This document shows, piece after piece, positions 20,848 to 30,392 of a DNA stretch of 64,000 nt. Made by a program: the position numbers and the translations under genes. Numbering within the stretch: position 1 is the first letter of the stretch; every line of letters starts with the position of its first letter. The stretch is taken from positions 25,372,150-25,436,149 of the forward strand of contig NC_080042.1 in NCBI RefSeq assembly GCF_012489685.1, given 5' to 3'. Below the pieces are notes generated by a model that was given only the letters and a program-made list of their open reading frames with translations, was not told the origin of the DNA and did no database searches. This DNA is from Lotus japonicus (taxonomy: Eukaryota; Streptophyta; Magnoliopsida; Fabales; Fabaceae).

Positions 20848-20966
20848 GGGATGCAACACGAGGACTTCCAAGGAGGTCACCCATCCTAGTACTACTCTCG
20901 CCCAAGCACACTTGACTGCGGAGTTCTGATGGGATCCGGTGCATTAGTGCTGGTATGATCGCATCC
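20848..20966 (-). rRNA. 5S rRNA gene, dimer member 1, second copy
   Basis: Same variants as 20223. Confidence 0.95.
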
Positions 20967-21158
20967 GTAAAGTTATGCGGGTTAAAACATAATATGCGTT
21001 AAACTAAGAAATTAAAAAAAATAAGGAATTGCGAAAAAACGGCAAACAAGCGTGCAATTACTTTATTTTTGTCTTCAACTTTGTAGTTCACTTCGTATTC
21101 ATCCGAGGCTTCTAAGAAATTAAAAAAAAAATAAGGAATTGCGAAAAAACGGCAAAAG

Positions 21159-21277
21159 GGGATGCAACACGAGAACTTCCCAGGAGGTCACCCATCCTAG
21201 TACTACTCTCGCCCAAGCACACTTAACTGCGGAGTTCTGATGGGATCCGGTGCATTAGTGCTGGTATGATCGCATCC
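21159..21277 (-). rRNA. 5S rRNA gene, dimer member 2, second copy
   Basis: Same variant as 20535. Confidence 0.96.
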
Positions 21278-21472
21278 GTAAAGTTATGCGGGTTAAAACA
21301 TAATATGCGTTAAACTAAGAAATTAAAAAAAAAATAAGGAATTGCGAAAAAACGGCAAACAAGCGTGCAATTACTTTATTTTTGTCTTCAACTTTGTAGT
21401 TCACTTCGTATTCATCCGAGGCTTCTAAGGAATTAAAAAAAAAAATAAGGAATTGCGAAAAAACGGCAAAAG

Positions 21473-21591
21473 GGGATGCAACACGAGGACTTCCAAGGAG
21501 GTCACCCATCCTAGTACTACTCTCGCCCAAGCACACTTAACTGCGGAGTTCTGATGGGATCCGGTGCATTAGTGCTGGTATGATCGCATCC
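21473..21591 (-). rRNA. 5S rRNA gene, class d
   Basis: Full length, with CTTCCAAGG. Last clean long-unit gene. Confidence 0.96.
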
Positions 21592-21784
21592 GTAAAGTTA
21601 TGCGGGTTAAAACATAATATGCGTTAAACTAAGAAATTAAAAAAAAATAAGGAATTGCGAAAAAACGGCAAACAAGCGTGCAATTACTTTATTTTTGTCT
21701 TCAACTTTGTAGTTCACTTCGTATTCATCCGAGACTTCTAAGAAATTAAAAAAAAAATAAGGAATTGCGAAAAAACGGCAAAAG

Positions 21785-21903
21785 GGGATACAACACGAGG
21801 ACTTCCAAGGAGGTCATCCATTCTAGTACTACTCTCGCCCAAGCAAACTTGACTGCGGAGTTCTGATGGGATCCGGTGCATTAGTGCGGGTATGATCGAA
21901 TCC
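21785..21903 (-). rRNA. Diverged 5S copy, class S
   Basis: Full length, with GATACAACACG, GTCATCCATTC and CTTGACTG. Junction between the long and short unit zones. Confidence 0.85.
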
Positions 21904-21985
21904 GTAAAGTTATGCGGGTTAAAACACAATATGCGTTAAATTAAGAAATAAAAAAAAATAAGGAGTTGCGAAAAAACGGCAAAAG

Positions 21986-22104
21986 AGGATGCAACACGAG
22001 GACTTCCCAGGAGGTCACCCATCATAGTACTACTCTCGCCTAAGCACACTTAACAGCGGAGTTCTGATAGAATCCGGTGCATTAGTCCTAGTATGATCGC
22101 TTCC
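21986..22104 (-). rRNA. Diverged 5S copy, class P
   Basis: Full length, with CGCCTAAG, AACAGCGGAG, GATAGAATCC and GCTTCC. Confidence 0.83.
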
Positions 22105-22190
22105 GTAAAGTTATGCGGGATAAAACATCATATTCGTTAAACTAAGAAATTAAAAAATAATAATAATTAATTGCGAAAAAAAGGCAAAAG

Positions 22191-22279
22191 GGGATGCAAC
22201 ACGAGGACTTCCCTGGAGGTCACCCATCCTAGCACTACTCTCGCCCAAGCACACTTCACTGTAGAGTATGATCACATCC
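22191..22279 (-). pseudogene. 5S pseudogene, class Q, 30-nt internal deletion
   Basis: 89 nt remain. The stretch between GAGT and ATGATC, near the 5' end and upstream of the A box, is missing. An identical deletion is at 24771. Confidence 0.88.
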
Positions 22280-22358
22280 GAAAGTTATGCCGGTTAAAAC
22301 ATAATAAGCGTTAAATTAAGTAATTAAAAAAAAAGGAATTGCGAAAAAAAGGCAAAAG

Positions 22359-22477
22359 GGGAGGTAACACGAGGACTTCCAAGGAAGTCACCCATCCTAG
22401 TACTACTCTCGCCCAAGCACACTTTACTGCGAAGTTCTGATTGGATCCGGGGCGTTGGTGCTGGTATGATCGCATAC
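22359..22477 (-). rRNA. Diverged 5S copy, class R
   Basis: Full length, with GAGGTAACACG, GGAAGTCACC, GATTGGATCC and GCATACG at the 5' end. Confidence 0.83.
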
Positions 22478-22557
22478 GTAAAGTTATGCGGGTTAAAACA
22501 CAATATGCGTTAAATTAATAAATTAAAAAAAAAGGAATTGCGAAAAAATGTCAAAAG

Positions 22558-22675
22558 GGGATACAACACGAGGACTTCCAAGGAGGTCATCCATTCTGGT
22601 ACTACTCTCGCCCAAGCAAACTTGACTGCGGAGTTCTGATGGGATCCGGTGCATTAGTGCTGGTATGATCGATCC
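22558..22675 (-). rRNA. Diverged 5S copy, class S
   Basis: 118 nt, with GATACAACACG and CCATTCTGG. One base is missing near the 5' end (GATCGATCC). Confidence 0.83.
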
Positions 22676-22756
22676 GTAAAGTTATGCGGGTTAAAACACA
22701 AAATGCGTTAAATTAAGAAATAAAAAAAAAAAGGAATTGCGAAAAAACGGCATAAG

Positions 22757-22875
22757 GGGATAAAACACGAGGACTTCCCAGGAGGTCACCCATCATAGTA
22801 CTACTCTCACCTAAGCACACTTAACTGCGGAGTTCTGATAAAATCCGGTGCATAAGTACTAGTATGATCGCTTCC
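22757..22875 (-). rRNA. Diverged 5S copy, class P
   Basis: GATAAAACACG, CTCACCTAAG, GATAAAATCC and GCTTCCATAAAG (-1 base changed). Confidence 0.82.
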
Positions 22876-22957
22876 ATAAAGTCATACGGGATAAAACATA
22901 ATATGCGTTAAACTATGAAATTAAAAAAAAATAATTAATTGCGAAAAAAGGCAAAAG

Positions 22958-23076
22958 GGGATGCAACACGAAGACTTCCCAGGAGGTCACCCTTCCTAGT
23001 ACTACTCTCGCCCAAGCACACTTCACTGCAGAGTTCTGATGGGATCCGGTGCATTAGTGCTGGTATGATCGAATCC
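22958..23076 (-). rRNA. Diverged 5S copy, class Q
   Basis: GAAGACTTCCC, CACTGCAGAG and GATCGAATCC. Confidence 0.84.
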
Positions 23077-23158
23077 GTAAAGTTATGCCGGTTAAAACAC
23101 AATATGCGTTAAATTAAGAAATTGAAGAAAATAAGGAATTGCGAAAAAACGGCAAAAG

Positions 23159-23277
23159 GGGATGCAACACGAGGTCTTCCCAGGAGGTCAACCATCATAG
23201 TACTACTCTCGCCTAAGCACACTTAACTGCGGAGTTCTGATAGAATCCGGTGCATTAGTCCTAGTATGATCGCTTCC
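23159..23277 (-). rRNA. Diverged 5S copy, class P
   Basis: GAGGTCTTCCC, GTCAACCATCATAG and GATAGAATCC. Close to the copy at 23964. Confidence 0.83.
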
Positions 23278-23364
23278 GTAAAGTTATGCGGGATAAAACA
23301 TAATATGAGTTAAACTAAGAAATTAAATAATAATAATAATTAATTGCGAAAAAAAAGGCAAAAG

Positions 23365-23483
23365 GGGATGCAACACGAGGACTTCCCAGGAGGTCACCCA
23401 TCCTAATACTACTCTCGCCCAAGCACACTTCTCTGCAGAGTTCTGATGGGATCCGGTGCATTAGTGCAGGTATGATCACATTC
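23365..23483 (-). rRNA. Diverged 5S copy, class Q
   Basis: CCTAATAC, CTTCTCTGCAGAG and GATCACATTCGAAAG. The -1/-12 spacing is shortened by one base. Confidence 0.83.
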
Positions 23484-23562
23484 GAAAGTTATGCGGGTTA
23501 AAACATAATATGCGTAAAACTAAGAAATAAAAAAAAAAGGAATTGCGAAAAAAAGGCAAAAG

Positions 23563-23681
23563 GGGAAGCAACACGAGGACTTCCTAGGAAGTCACCCATC
23601 CTAGTACTACTCTCGCCCAAGCACACTTTACTACGTAGTTTTGATTGGATCCGGTGCGTTGGTAGTGGTTTGATCGCATCC
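23563..23681 (-). rRNA. Diverged 5S copy, class R
   Basis: GGAAGCAACACG, GGAAGTCACC, TACGTAGTTTTG and GTGGTTTGATCG. Confidence 0.82.
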
Positions 23682-23762
23682 GTAAAGTTATGCGGGATAA
23701 ACACAATATGCGTTAAATTAATAAATTAAAAAAAAAAAGGAATTGCGATAAAATGGCAAAAG

Positions 23763-23881
23763 GGGATACAACAAGAGGACTTCCAAGGAGGTCATCCATT
23801 CTGGTACTACTCTCGCCCAAGCAAACTTGACTGCGGAGTTCTGATGGGATCCGGTGCATTAGTGCTGGTATGATCAAATCC
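23763..23881 (-). rRNA. Diverged 5S copy, class S
   Basis: GATACAACAAGAGG, CCATTCTGG and GATCAAATCC. Confidence 0.83.
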
Positions 23882-23963
23882 GTAAAGTTATGCGGGTTAA
23901 AACACAATATGCGTTAAATTAAGAAATTAAAAAAAATAAGGAATTGCGAAAAAACGGCAAAAC

Positions 23964-24082
23964 GGGATGCAACACAAGGTCTTCCCAGGAGGTCAACCAT
24001 CATAGTACTACTCTCGCCTAAGCACACTTAACTGCGGAGTTCTGATAGAATCCGGTGCATTAGTCCTAGTATGATCGCTTCC
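23964..24082 (-). rRNA. Diverged 5S copy, class P
   Basis: CACAAGGTCTTCCC, GTCAACCATCATAG and GCTTCC. Confidence 0.83.
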
Positions 24083-24168
24083 GTAAAGTTATGCGGGATA
24101 AAACATAATATGCGTTAAACTAAGAAATTAAAAAATAATAATAATTAATTGCGAAAAAAATGCAATAG

Positions 24169-24287
24169 GGGATGCAACACGAGGACTTCCCAGGAGGTCA
24201 CCCATCCTAGTACTACTCTCGCCCAAGCACACTTCACTGCAGAGTTCAGATGGGATCCGGTGCATTAGTGAAGGTATGATCACATCT
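24169..24287 (-). rRNA. Diverged 5S copy, class Q
   Basis: CACTGCAGAGTTCAG, GTGAAGGTATG and ACATCTGAAAG. Confidence 0.82.
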
Positions 24288-24365
24288 GAAAGTTATGCGG
24301 GTTAAAACACAATATGCGTTAAATTAATAAATTAAAAAAAAAGGAATTGCGAAAAATGGCAAAAA

Positions 24366-24484
24366 GGGATACAACACGAGGACTTCGAAGGAGGTCACCC
24401 ATTCTGGTACTACTCTCGCCCAAGCAAACTTGACTGCGAAGTTCTGATGGGATCCGGTGCATTAGTGTTGGTATGATCGAATCC
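24366..24484 (-). rRNA. Diverged 5S copy, class S
   Basis: GACTTCGAAGG, CCATTCTGG and GTGTTGG. Class R is missing before it, a break in the P-Q-R-S order. Confidence 0.83.
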
Positions 24485-24565
24485 GTAAAGGTATGCGGGT
24501 TAAAACACAATATGCGTTAAATTAAGAAATTAAAAAAATAAGGAATTGCGAAAAAACGGCATAAG

Positions 24566-24684
24566 GGGATAAAACACGAGGACTTCCCAGGAGGTCACCC
24601 ATCATAGTACTACTCTCGCCTAAGCACACTTAACTGCGGAGTTTTGTTAGAATCCAGTGCATTAGTCCTAGTATGATCGCTTCC
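24566..24684 (-). rRNA. Diverged 5S copy, class P
   Basis: GATAAAACACG, GAGTTTTGTTAG and GCTTCCTTAAAG. Confidence 0.82.
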
Positions 24685-24770
24685 TTAAAGTTATGCGGGA
24701 TAAAACATCATATTCGTTAAACTAAGAAATTAAAAAATAATAATAATTAATTGCGAAAAAAAGGCAAAAG

Positions 24771-24859
24771 GGGATGCAACACGAGGACTTCCCTGGAGGT
24801 CACCCATCCTAGCACTACTCTCGCCCAAGCACACTTCACTGCAGAGTATGATCACATCC
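24771..24859 (-). pseudogene. 5S pseudogene, class Q, 30-nt internal deletion (second copy)
   Basis: 89 nt with the same breakpoints as 22191-22279, 2580 bp away. Inherited by segmental duplication rather than a second deletion. Confidence 0.88.
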
Positions 24860-24938
24860 GAAAGTTATGCGGGTTAAAACATAATAAGCGTTAAACTAAG
24901 AAATTAAAAAAAAAGGAATTGCGAAAAAAAGGCAAAAG

Positions 24939-25057
24939 GGGAGGTAACACGAGGACTTCCAAGGAAGTCACCCATCCTAGTACTACTCTCGCCCAAGCAC
25001 ACTTTACTGCGAAGTTCTGATTGGATCCGGTGCGTTGGTGCTGGTATGATCGCATAC
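24939..25057 (-). rRNA. Diverged 5S copy, class R
   Basis: Near-identical to 22359-22477, including GAGGTAACACG and GCATACG. Confidence 0.83.
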
Positions 25058-25137
25058 GTAAAGTTATGCGGGTTAAAACACAATATGCGTTAAATTAATA
25101 AATTAAAAAAAAAGGAATTGCGAAAAAATGTCAAAAG

Positions 25138-25255
25138 GGGATACAACACGAGGACTTCCAAGGAGGTCATCCATTCTGGTACTACTCTCGCCCAAGCAAA
25201 CTTGACTGCGGAGTTCTGATGGCATCCGGTGCATCAGTGCTGGTATGATCGAACC
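25138..25255 (-). rRNA. Diverged 5S copy, class S
   Basis: 118 nt, like 22558, with private GGCATCCGG and GCATCAGTGC changes. Confidence 0.83.
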
Positions 25256-25337
25256 GTAAAGTTATGCGGGTTAAAACACAATATGCGTTAAATTAAGAAA
25301 TAAAGAAAAATAAGGAATTGCGAAAAAACGGCATAAG

Positions 25338-25456
25338 GGGATAAAACACGAGGACTTCCCAGGAGGTCACCCATCATAGTACTACTCTCGCCTAAGCACA
25401 CTTAACTGCGGAGTTCTGATAAAATCCGGTGCATAAGTACTAGTATCATCGCTTCC
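25338..25456 (-). rRNA. Diverged 5S copy, class P
   Basis: Like 22757, with GATAAAATCC and TAGTATCATCGC. Confidence 0.82.
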
Positions 25457-25539
25457 GTAAAGTAATGCGGGATAAAACATAATATGCGTTAAACTATGAA
25501 ATTAAAAAAAAATAATTAATTGCGAAAAAAAGGCAAAAG

Positions 25540-25658
25540 GGGATGCAACACGAAGACTTCCCAGGAGGTCACCCATCCTAGTACTATTCTCGCCCAAGCA
25601 CACTTCACTGCAGAGTTCAGATGGGATCCGGTGCATTAGTGCTGGTATGATCGAATCC
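25540..25658 (-). rRNA. Diverged 5S copy, class Q
   Basis: Like 22958, with GAAGACTTCCC, ACTATTCTC and GAGTTCAG. Confidence 0.83.
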
Positions 25659-25740
25659 GTAAAGTTATGCCGGTTAAAACACAATATGCGTTAAATTAAG
25701 AAATTAAAGAAAATAAGGAATTGCGAAAAAAAGGCAAAAG

Positions 25741-25859
25741 GGGATGCAACACGAGGACTTCCCAGGAAGTCACCAATCCTAGTACTACTCTCGCCCAAGC
25801 ACACTTTACTGCGAAGTTCTGATTGGATCCGGTATATTGGTGCTGGTATGATAGCATCC
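25741..25859 (-). rRNA. Diverged 5S copy, class R
   Basis: GGAAGTCACCAATCC, GGTATATTGG and GATAGCATCC. Confidence 0.82.
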
Positions 25860-25938
25860 GTAAAGTTATGTAGGTTAAAACACAATATGCGTTAAATTAA
25901 GAAATAAAAAAAAAGGAATTAAGAAAAAATGGCAAAAT

Positions 25939-26057
25939 GGGATACAACACGAGGACTTCCCTGGAGGTCACCCATTCTGGTACTACTCTCGCCCAAGCAA
26001 ACTTGACTGCGAAGTTCTGATGGGATCCGGTGCATTAGTGCTGGTATGATCGAATCC
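25939..26057 (-). rRNA. Diverged 5S copy, class S
   Basis: GATACAACACG, CTTCCCTGG, CCATTCTGG and GATCGAATCCTTAAAG. Confidence 0.83.
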
Positions 26058-26139
26058 TTAAAGTTATGCAGGTTAAAACACAATATGCGTTAAATTAAGA
26101 AATTAAAAAAAATAAGGAATTGCCAAAAAACGGCAAAAG

Positions 26140-26258
26140 GGGATGCAACACGAGGACTTCCAAGGAGGTCACCCATCATAGTACTACTCTCGCCTAAGCA
26201 CACTTAACTGCGAAGTTCTGATAGGATCCGGTGCACAAGTACTAGTATGATCGCTTCC
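26140..26258 (-). rRNA. Diverged 5S copy, class P
   Basis: Source-type counterpart of the copy at 16992. Confidence 0.83.
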
Positions 26259-26339
26259 GTAAAGTTATGCGGGATAAAACATAATATGCGTTAAATTAAG
26301 AAATTAAAAAAATAAGGAATTGCGAAAAAACAGGAAAAG

Positions 26340-26458
26340 GGGATGCAACACGAGGACTTCCCTGGAGGTCACCCATCATAGTACTATTCTCGCCTAAGCA
26401 CACTTAACTGCGGAGTTCTGATAGAATCCGGTGCATAAGTACTAGTATGATCGCTTCC
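26340..26458 (-). rRNA. Diverged 5S copy, class P
   Basis: Counterpart of 17192, with ACTATTCTC and GCTTCCGGAAAG. Confidence 0.83.
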
Positions 26459-26543
26459 GGAAAGTTATGCGGGATAAAACATAATATGCGTTAAACTAAG
26501 AAATTAAAAAAAATAATAATTAATTGCGAAAAAAAGGCAAAAG

Positions 26544-26662
26544 GGGATGCAACACGAAGACTTCCCAGGAGGTCACCCATCCTAGTACTACTCTCGCCCA
26601 AGCACACTTCACTGCAGAGTTCTGATGAGATCCGGTGCATTAGTGCCGGTTTGATCACATCC
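26544..26662 (-). rRNA. Diverged 5S copy, class Q
   Basis: GAAGACTTCCC, GATGAGATCC, GTGCCGGTTTG and ACATCCGAAAG. Confidence 0.83.
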
Positions 26663-26743
26663 GAAAGTTATGCGGGTTAAAATATAATATGCGTTAAACT
26701 AAGAAATTAAAAAAAAAAAGGAATTGCGAAAAAAAGGCAAAAG

Positions 26744-26862
26744 GGGATGCAACACGAGGACTTCCCAGGAAGTCACCCATCCAAGTACTACTCTCGCCCA
26801 AGCACACTTTTGTGCGAAGTTCTGATTGGATCCGGTGCGTTGGTGCTGGTATGATCGCATCC
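26744..26862 (-). rRNA. Diverged 5S copy, class R
   Basis: GGAAGTCACCCATCCAAG and TTTTGTGCGAAG. Last unit before the copia insertion. Confidence 0.83.
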
Positions 26863-26915
26863 GTAAAGTTATGCGGGTTAAAACACAATATGCGTTAAAT
26901 TAAGAAATTAAAAAA

Positions 26916-26920
26916 AAAGG
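26916..26920. repeat. Copia target-site duplication, left
   Basis: AAAGG here and at 36417-36421, in the poly-A part of a 5S spacer. Confidence 0.85.
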
Positions 26921-27795
26921 TGTAATTCAGGTTCCCTCTGATACGATTGTCCTACACGATGCTGGGACAAGAGGTTTGACAATCACTTAACAATAAAACA
27001 GAACTTAACAACAAAACAATAACACTCAGAAGTTGTTAACCCAGTTCAGTGAAAACTTTCACCTACGTCTGGAGGGTTTGCACCCAAAGAAAGGAAATCC
27101 ACTATCTCAAGATTCAGGAATTACAGACACTCATGAACAACTCAGTTCATAGTTAACTTCCTAATCTACCCAGTGTATTTCTACTTAGAATCTCAACCTA
27201 AGTATGAGAGCCCCTCTCACTTTCTCTCAATCACTGCCACAGTGATTGGTAAACACAATGAACAATCAGAGTTTTAATGTAATCAAACAACACAGAACCC
27301 TTCTTTGCTTTATAGAATCAGTGAGCAAAGAGGATTCACAAATAACAAGAACGAAGCACAATAACTAATCCTAAAACACTCGATCTCTCTCTATCAGCTT
27401 CGGTCGTCTTCACGTTTTAGGTCTTCATCCTTTTATAGACTTCAGCAGCGGTAGCATGGGCTTTAGGGTTAGCACGGGCTGAAGAAACAGATATCAATAA
27501 CAGCAATTCAAAAACACAATCTTGATAGATTCGGTTTCTTATTGCACAAGTAATGATAGAAACCAATCTTTTAGCAAAGATTGTTTCAACAAATAACAAC
27601 CCAACAATTAAAACCCTTCTAAAATAATTACTTGCTCCTCAAGTAACTCAAAACATATCTTCAACAAATCTTCAGAAGGCCCATAACAGAAACAAAAGCT
27701 GAGGACTGATGTCCTAGCCTCACGAGGTCAGATGCCACAGCATCTGCTTCGACAATCGGTTGTTTTGACAAAATGCATGGCAACATGTTCCAACA
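26921..27795 (-). repeat. Copia 3' LTR
   Basis: 875 bp, starting TGTTGGAACATG and ending GAATTACA on the minus strand. A TATA box (TATAAAA, plus-strand 27431-27437) is present. Six mismatches to the other LTR are visible. Confidence 0.95.
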
Positions 27796-28580
27796 ATCTC
27801 CCCCTTTGTCAAATTTTGTCTAAAACAACTCACAATCAGAGAGAATAAAAAACTAGAGAGACAATTCTCCCCCTTAGTCAGAGCTCCCCCTCAAACTGAT
27901 GCATCTACACAACCAACTACCATACTTCAGAAGACATAGTCGGAACAAAAACATTTTAACATCACAAACACACAACCAGAGATACAATCAGTCTCAGCAC
28001 ATGATGACACCAAAACAGATCAGCTTGAACATCATCGTATCAGAAATACTACCATCAGAAGCTGGCAGCACATACCCAGAAATACAACTAACAGAAAAAC
28101 TGCTCATCAGAAGCACCGTCAGAAATACTGCTCATCAGAAGTAACATTTCAGAAAACAAACATAGCCATCGTCTTGAACTTGTCTTCAGACCAGAGCTAA
28201 CACTATCAGAACACACATATCACAGTAGAAACAGAAGCAACTTCACCTAACTTCTGAGAACATGAACATCTGAACCAAAACAAACTTCTGATCTGCGAAC
28301 ATCTGAACAGAACCAACTTCTGAACTACTAACTTCTGATCATAAACAACTTCTGAACCACAAGCTTCTGAACATAAACATCTGAAAAACTCTTCACTAAC
28401 TTCTGAAACCTCAAAACAGCTGAAAACATCTGAAAACACTGTTCACACACTTCTGAAATTTCAAAACAGCTGAAACATAGATCTTCACTTAAACATCTGA
28501 ACATAAAACACATGCATACTACTCCCCCTTTTTAGCACAAATTTGCAAAGGGTGCACGAATACAGCAGAAACAAAACAAA
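27796..28580 (-). other. Copia 3' internal non-coding region with repeated polypurine tracts
   Basis: The minus strand shows AAAGGGGGAGA touching the 3' LTR, the expected plus-strand primer. Similar tracts lie at about 27865-27879, 27883-27892 and 28521-28531. Between 28220 and 28510 the sequence is a degenerate tandem repeat built on ACTTCTGAACAT and ACATCTGAA. No convincing gene. Repeated polypurine tracts in this region are described for Sireviruses. Confidence 0.75.
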
Positions 28581-30392
28581 CTAGTCTTCAGAACTGGAGT
28601 CCTTTCCTGATCCTTCTGCACTTTCCTCTGCACACCCTTCAGATCCTTCCTCCTCTTCATTACTCACATTCGGAGCAGCAGCACTTTGTTCACCATCTTG
28701 ACGTTTTTCTTCTTGTAGCTTGAGTAGCAACGCATCAACTTTGAGCTTCCTGGCAGTGCTCACCCTGATTGTCTCCTGCAAAGCCTTGGAAACCTCCAGT
28801 AATTCAGCAATGATGGCCTTAGCGTCAGATTCAGTCACAGGAGGAGCATATGTTCTGCTGGTTGGTAAGGCAATGTCTAGAACATGTGGCTCCATAAACA
28901 AACGGTGATCCAAAGTGATTGGAACTCCACGAGACATAGCCACATCATCTGCCCTCAGAATCTGAGGATGTTGCTTTAAGATTATCTCAGTAAGAAGTGA
29001 AGGAAATGAAACAGGCAGCTTCACAGCACAAGTATCAGCATGCTTCAATGTCTGCTCAAACACAAAAGTTCCAAAGTCAAAAGCCATAGACTTGCCAATC
29101 CTATAGATCAATTTGGCAAGCGTTGCAGAAACACCAGAAGTATGTTGAGTAGGAACCCAATTCACAGCACCAATCCGGTTAAGAATAGCATACTTCACAC
29201 TCAGATTTCCAGTAGACAACAACTTCTTGCAGGGCCACTTCTTCACATGACCGGCAGTAAGCTCCTTGGCAACATCATCCATGGACACTTCTTCATCAAC
29301 AAATTCAATAGCACTTCGTCCAAGTGCTTGATTGATCACAGCAGGTGAAAACAATACACATTCAGCCCGTACATAGACTTTTCTGAACTCTGCACTATCA
29401 GGAAGTCCCACATCAACAGAGAGATTCACCAGGAACTCTCTCACAAGCTTCTCATAGCACCTTCCAACATTCTGAATAGTCTTCATCAGACCTGCTTTCT
29501 CAATAAGTGCAATAACATCTCTGCATTCAAGAACATCAGAACCAACATCCCTTTCCTTGGCCATTCTCCTCTTGCAAACAAACTTCCACTTCTGAACATT
29601 CTCTTCTAAGTGGAAAGACACTCTATCAATAGGGACAGCAGGAACATTCTGAGGAACACGCTTACCAGAAAACTTCTTTTTATCAGAAGATCGAATGTCC
29701 TGAACACCGACTTCAACATCTGACTCAGAGTCTTCAACTTCAACTGGAATCTTCCTCTGCTTCTTCTCAGTGGGAGCCTTTGCTTCCTTTTGCTTTCCCT
29801 TACTCTTCACACTGGCCTGTCTGGATTTCTTTGATGGAGTAGGAGTGATTTCAGGAGAAGAAATCCTTCTTTTCTTCTTCATTCTCGTAGCAACACTATC
29901 AGCAAAAGTCTCAGTCAGAGGAACATCATCAGAAGCATCATCAGAGATGTTCTGAACAGAGGCTGGATCAGCATCCTTCGAAGCGGATGAAACAGAGATA
30001 TTAGGCGTGGTAGCATCGCCTGGATTTTCATGAGAAGTGGAATCCTTTCCAGGAGTTTCTTGAGCAGAACTTTCCTTAGACCCAGTTGTCTCAACATCAG
30101 CCACAACATCAGGCACAACATCAGGAGGCGATTTCACTGGAGAATCTTCATCATTGATTTCTTCTTCGTCAGGAACATCCTCAAGGATAGGAACATTCGG
30201 AGCTTTGCTATTCTTGACCTGTGATTTGTAGACCTTACACGTTGGGTTTCTTGATCGCATCTTCTTGGAGGCTTTCTTGGACACAGAAGACGGTTGAGAA
30301 GGATCACTCTTCAAACCCATACACTTGACTCCTTTAGCAGTTCTTTCAATCTTGGCCTTGACAGATTCCTTCTTTCCTGAACTTTGAGACAT
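28581..30392 (-). CDS. Env-like / extra ORF of Sirevirus-like copia element
   Basis: The ORF encodes 603 aa from ATG at 30390-30392 (MSQSSGKKES). An open extension upstream to 30611 exists, but this ATG gives a hydrophilic start typical of the family. The N-terminal ~270 residues are low complexity, rich in Lys, Ser, Glu and Asp. The middle (FHLEENVQKW to SFPSLLTEIILKQHP) resembles the domain called putative plant transposon protein or envelope-like protein in legume retroelements. The C-terminus is a short helical, acidic, Ser-rich tail. I see no signal peptide or transmembrane helix, so an envelope role is not supported by the sequence. It lies 237 nt downstream of pol. Its expression route (readthrough, splicing or own promoter) cannot be told. 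Confidence 0.8.
   Translation of the reverse strand: MSQSSGKKESVKAKIERTAKGVKCMGLKSDPSQPSSVSKKASKKMRSRNPTCKVYKSQVKNSKAPNVPILEDVPDEEEINDEDSPVKSPPDVVPDVVADVETTGSKESSAQETPGKDSTSHENPGDATTPNISVSSASKDADPASVQNISDDASDDVPLTETFADSVATRMKKKRRISSPEITPTPSKKSRQASVKSKGKQKEAKAPTEKKQRKIPVEVEDSESDVEVGVQDIRSSDKKKFSGKRVPQNVPAVPIDRVSFHLEENVQKWKFVCKRRMAKERDVGSDVLECRDVIALIEKAGLMKTIQNVGRCYEKLVREFLVNLSVDVGLPDSAEFRKVYVRAECVLFSPAVINQALGRSAIEFVDEEVSMDDVAKELTAGHVKKWPCKKLLSTGNLSVKYAILNRIGAVNWVPTQHTSGVSATLAKLIYRIGKSMAFDFGTFVFEQTLKHADTCAVKLPVSFPSLLTEIILKQHPQILRADDVAMSRGVPITLDHRLFMEPHVLDIALPTSRTYAPPVTESDAKAIIAELLEVSKALQETIRVSTARKLKVDALLLKLQEEKRQDGEQSAAAPNVSNEEEEGSEGCAEESAEGSGKDSSSED

Larger units (their letters stand above)
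14986..21784 (-). repeat. 5S rDNA tandem array, long (~314 bp) units, block B
   Basis: Long units run from 15063 to 21591 with 311-317 bp spacing, interrupted once by a block of short diverged units at 16910-17462. A dimer of 625 bp (20061-20685) is repeated almost exactly at 20686-21310; both carry the unusual spacer GGCTTCAAAGGTATTAAA and alternate CTTGACTG and GAGAACTTCCC genes. From 21785 on the units lose the 106-bp extra segment. Confidence 0.95.
21785..26915 (-). repeat. 5S rDNA array, short (~200 bp) diverged units
   Basis: Units are spaced 197-206 bp, except 168 bp after each deleted copy. The spacers lack the 106-bp segment of the long units. Four sequence classes recur in order. 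P has CATCATAG, CGCCTAAG and GCTTCC. Q has CACTGCAGAG and often ACATCCGAAAG. R has GGAAGTCACC, TTACTGCGAAG and GATTGGATCC. S has GATACAACACG, CCATTCTGG and CTTGACTGCG. The order P-Q-R-S resumes after the copia insertion. Confidence 0.9.

Noticed and set aside
4345..26888. Recurrent minus-strand ORFs of 60-73 codons, one per 5S unit
   Set aside because: They run through the 5S gene and spacer, begin with GTG or other non-ATG codons, and recur only because the DNA repeats.
4230..26915. Regular repeats that could suggest a CRISPR array
   Set aside because: The repeat is a 119-nt plant 5S gene and the spacers are near-identical; no cas genes and plant context.
27417..27599. 60-codon ORF in each copia LTR
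   Set aside because: Present in both LTRs only because they are duplicates; no family resemblance and overlaps the TATA region.
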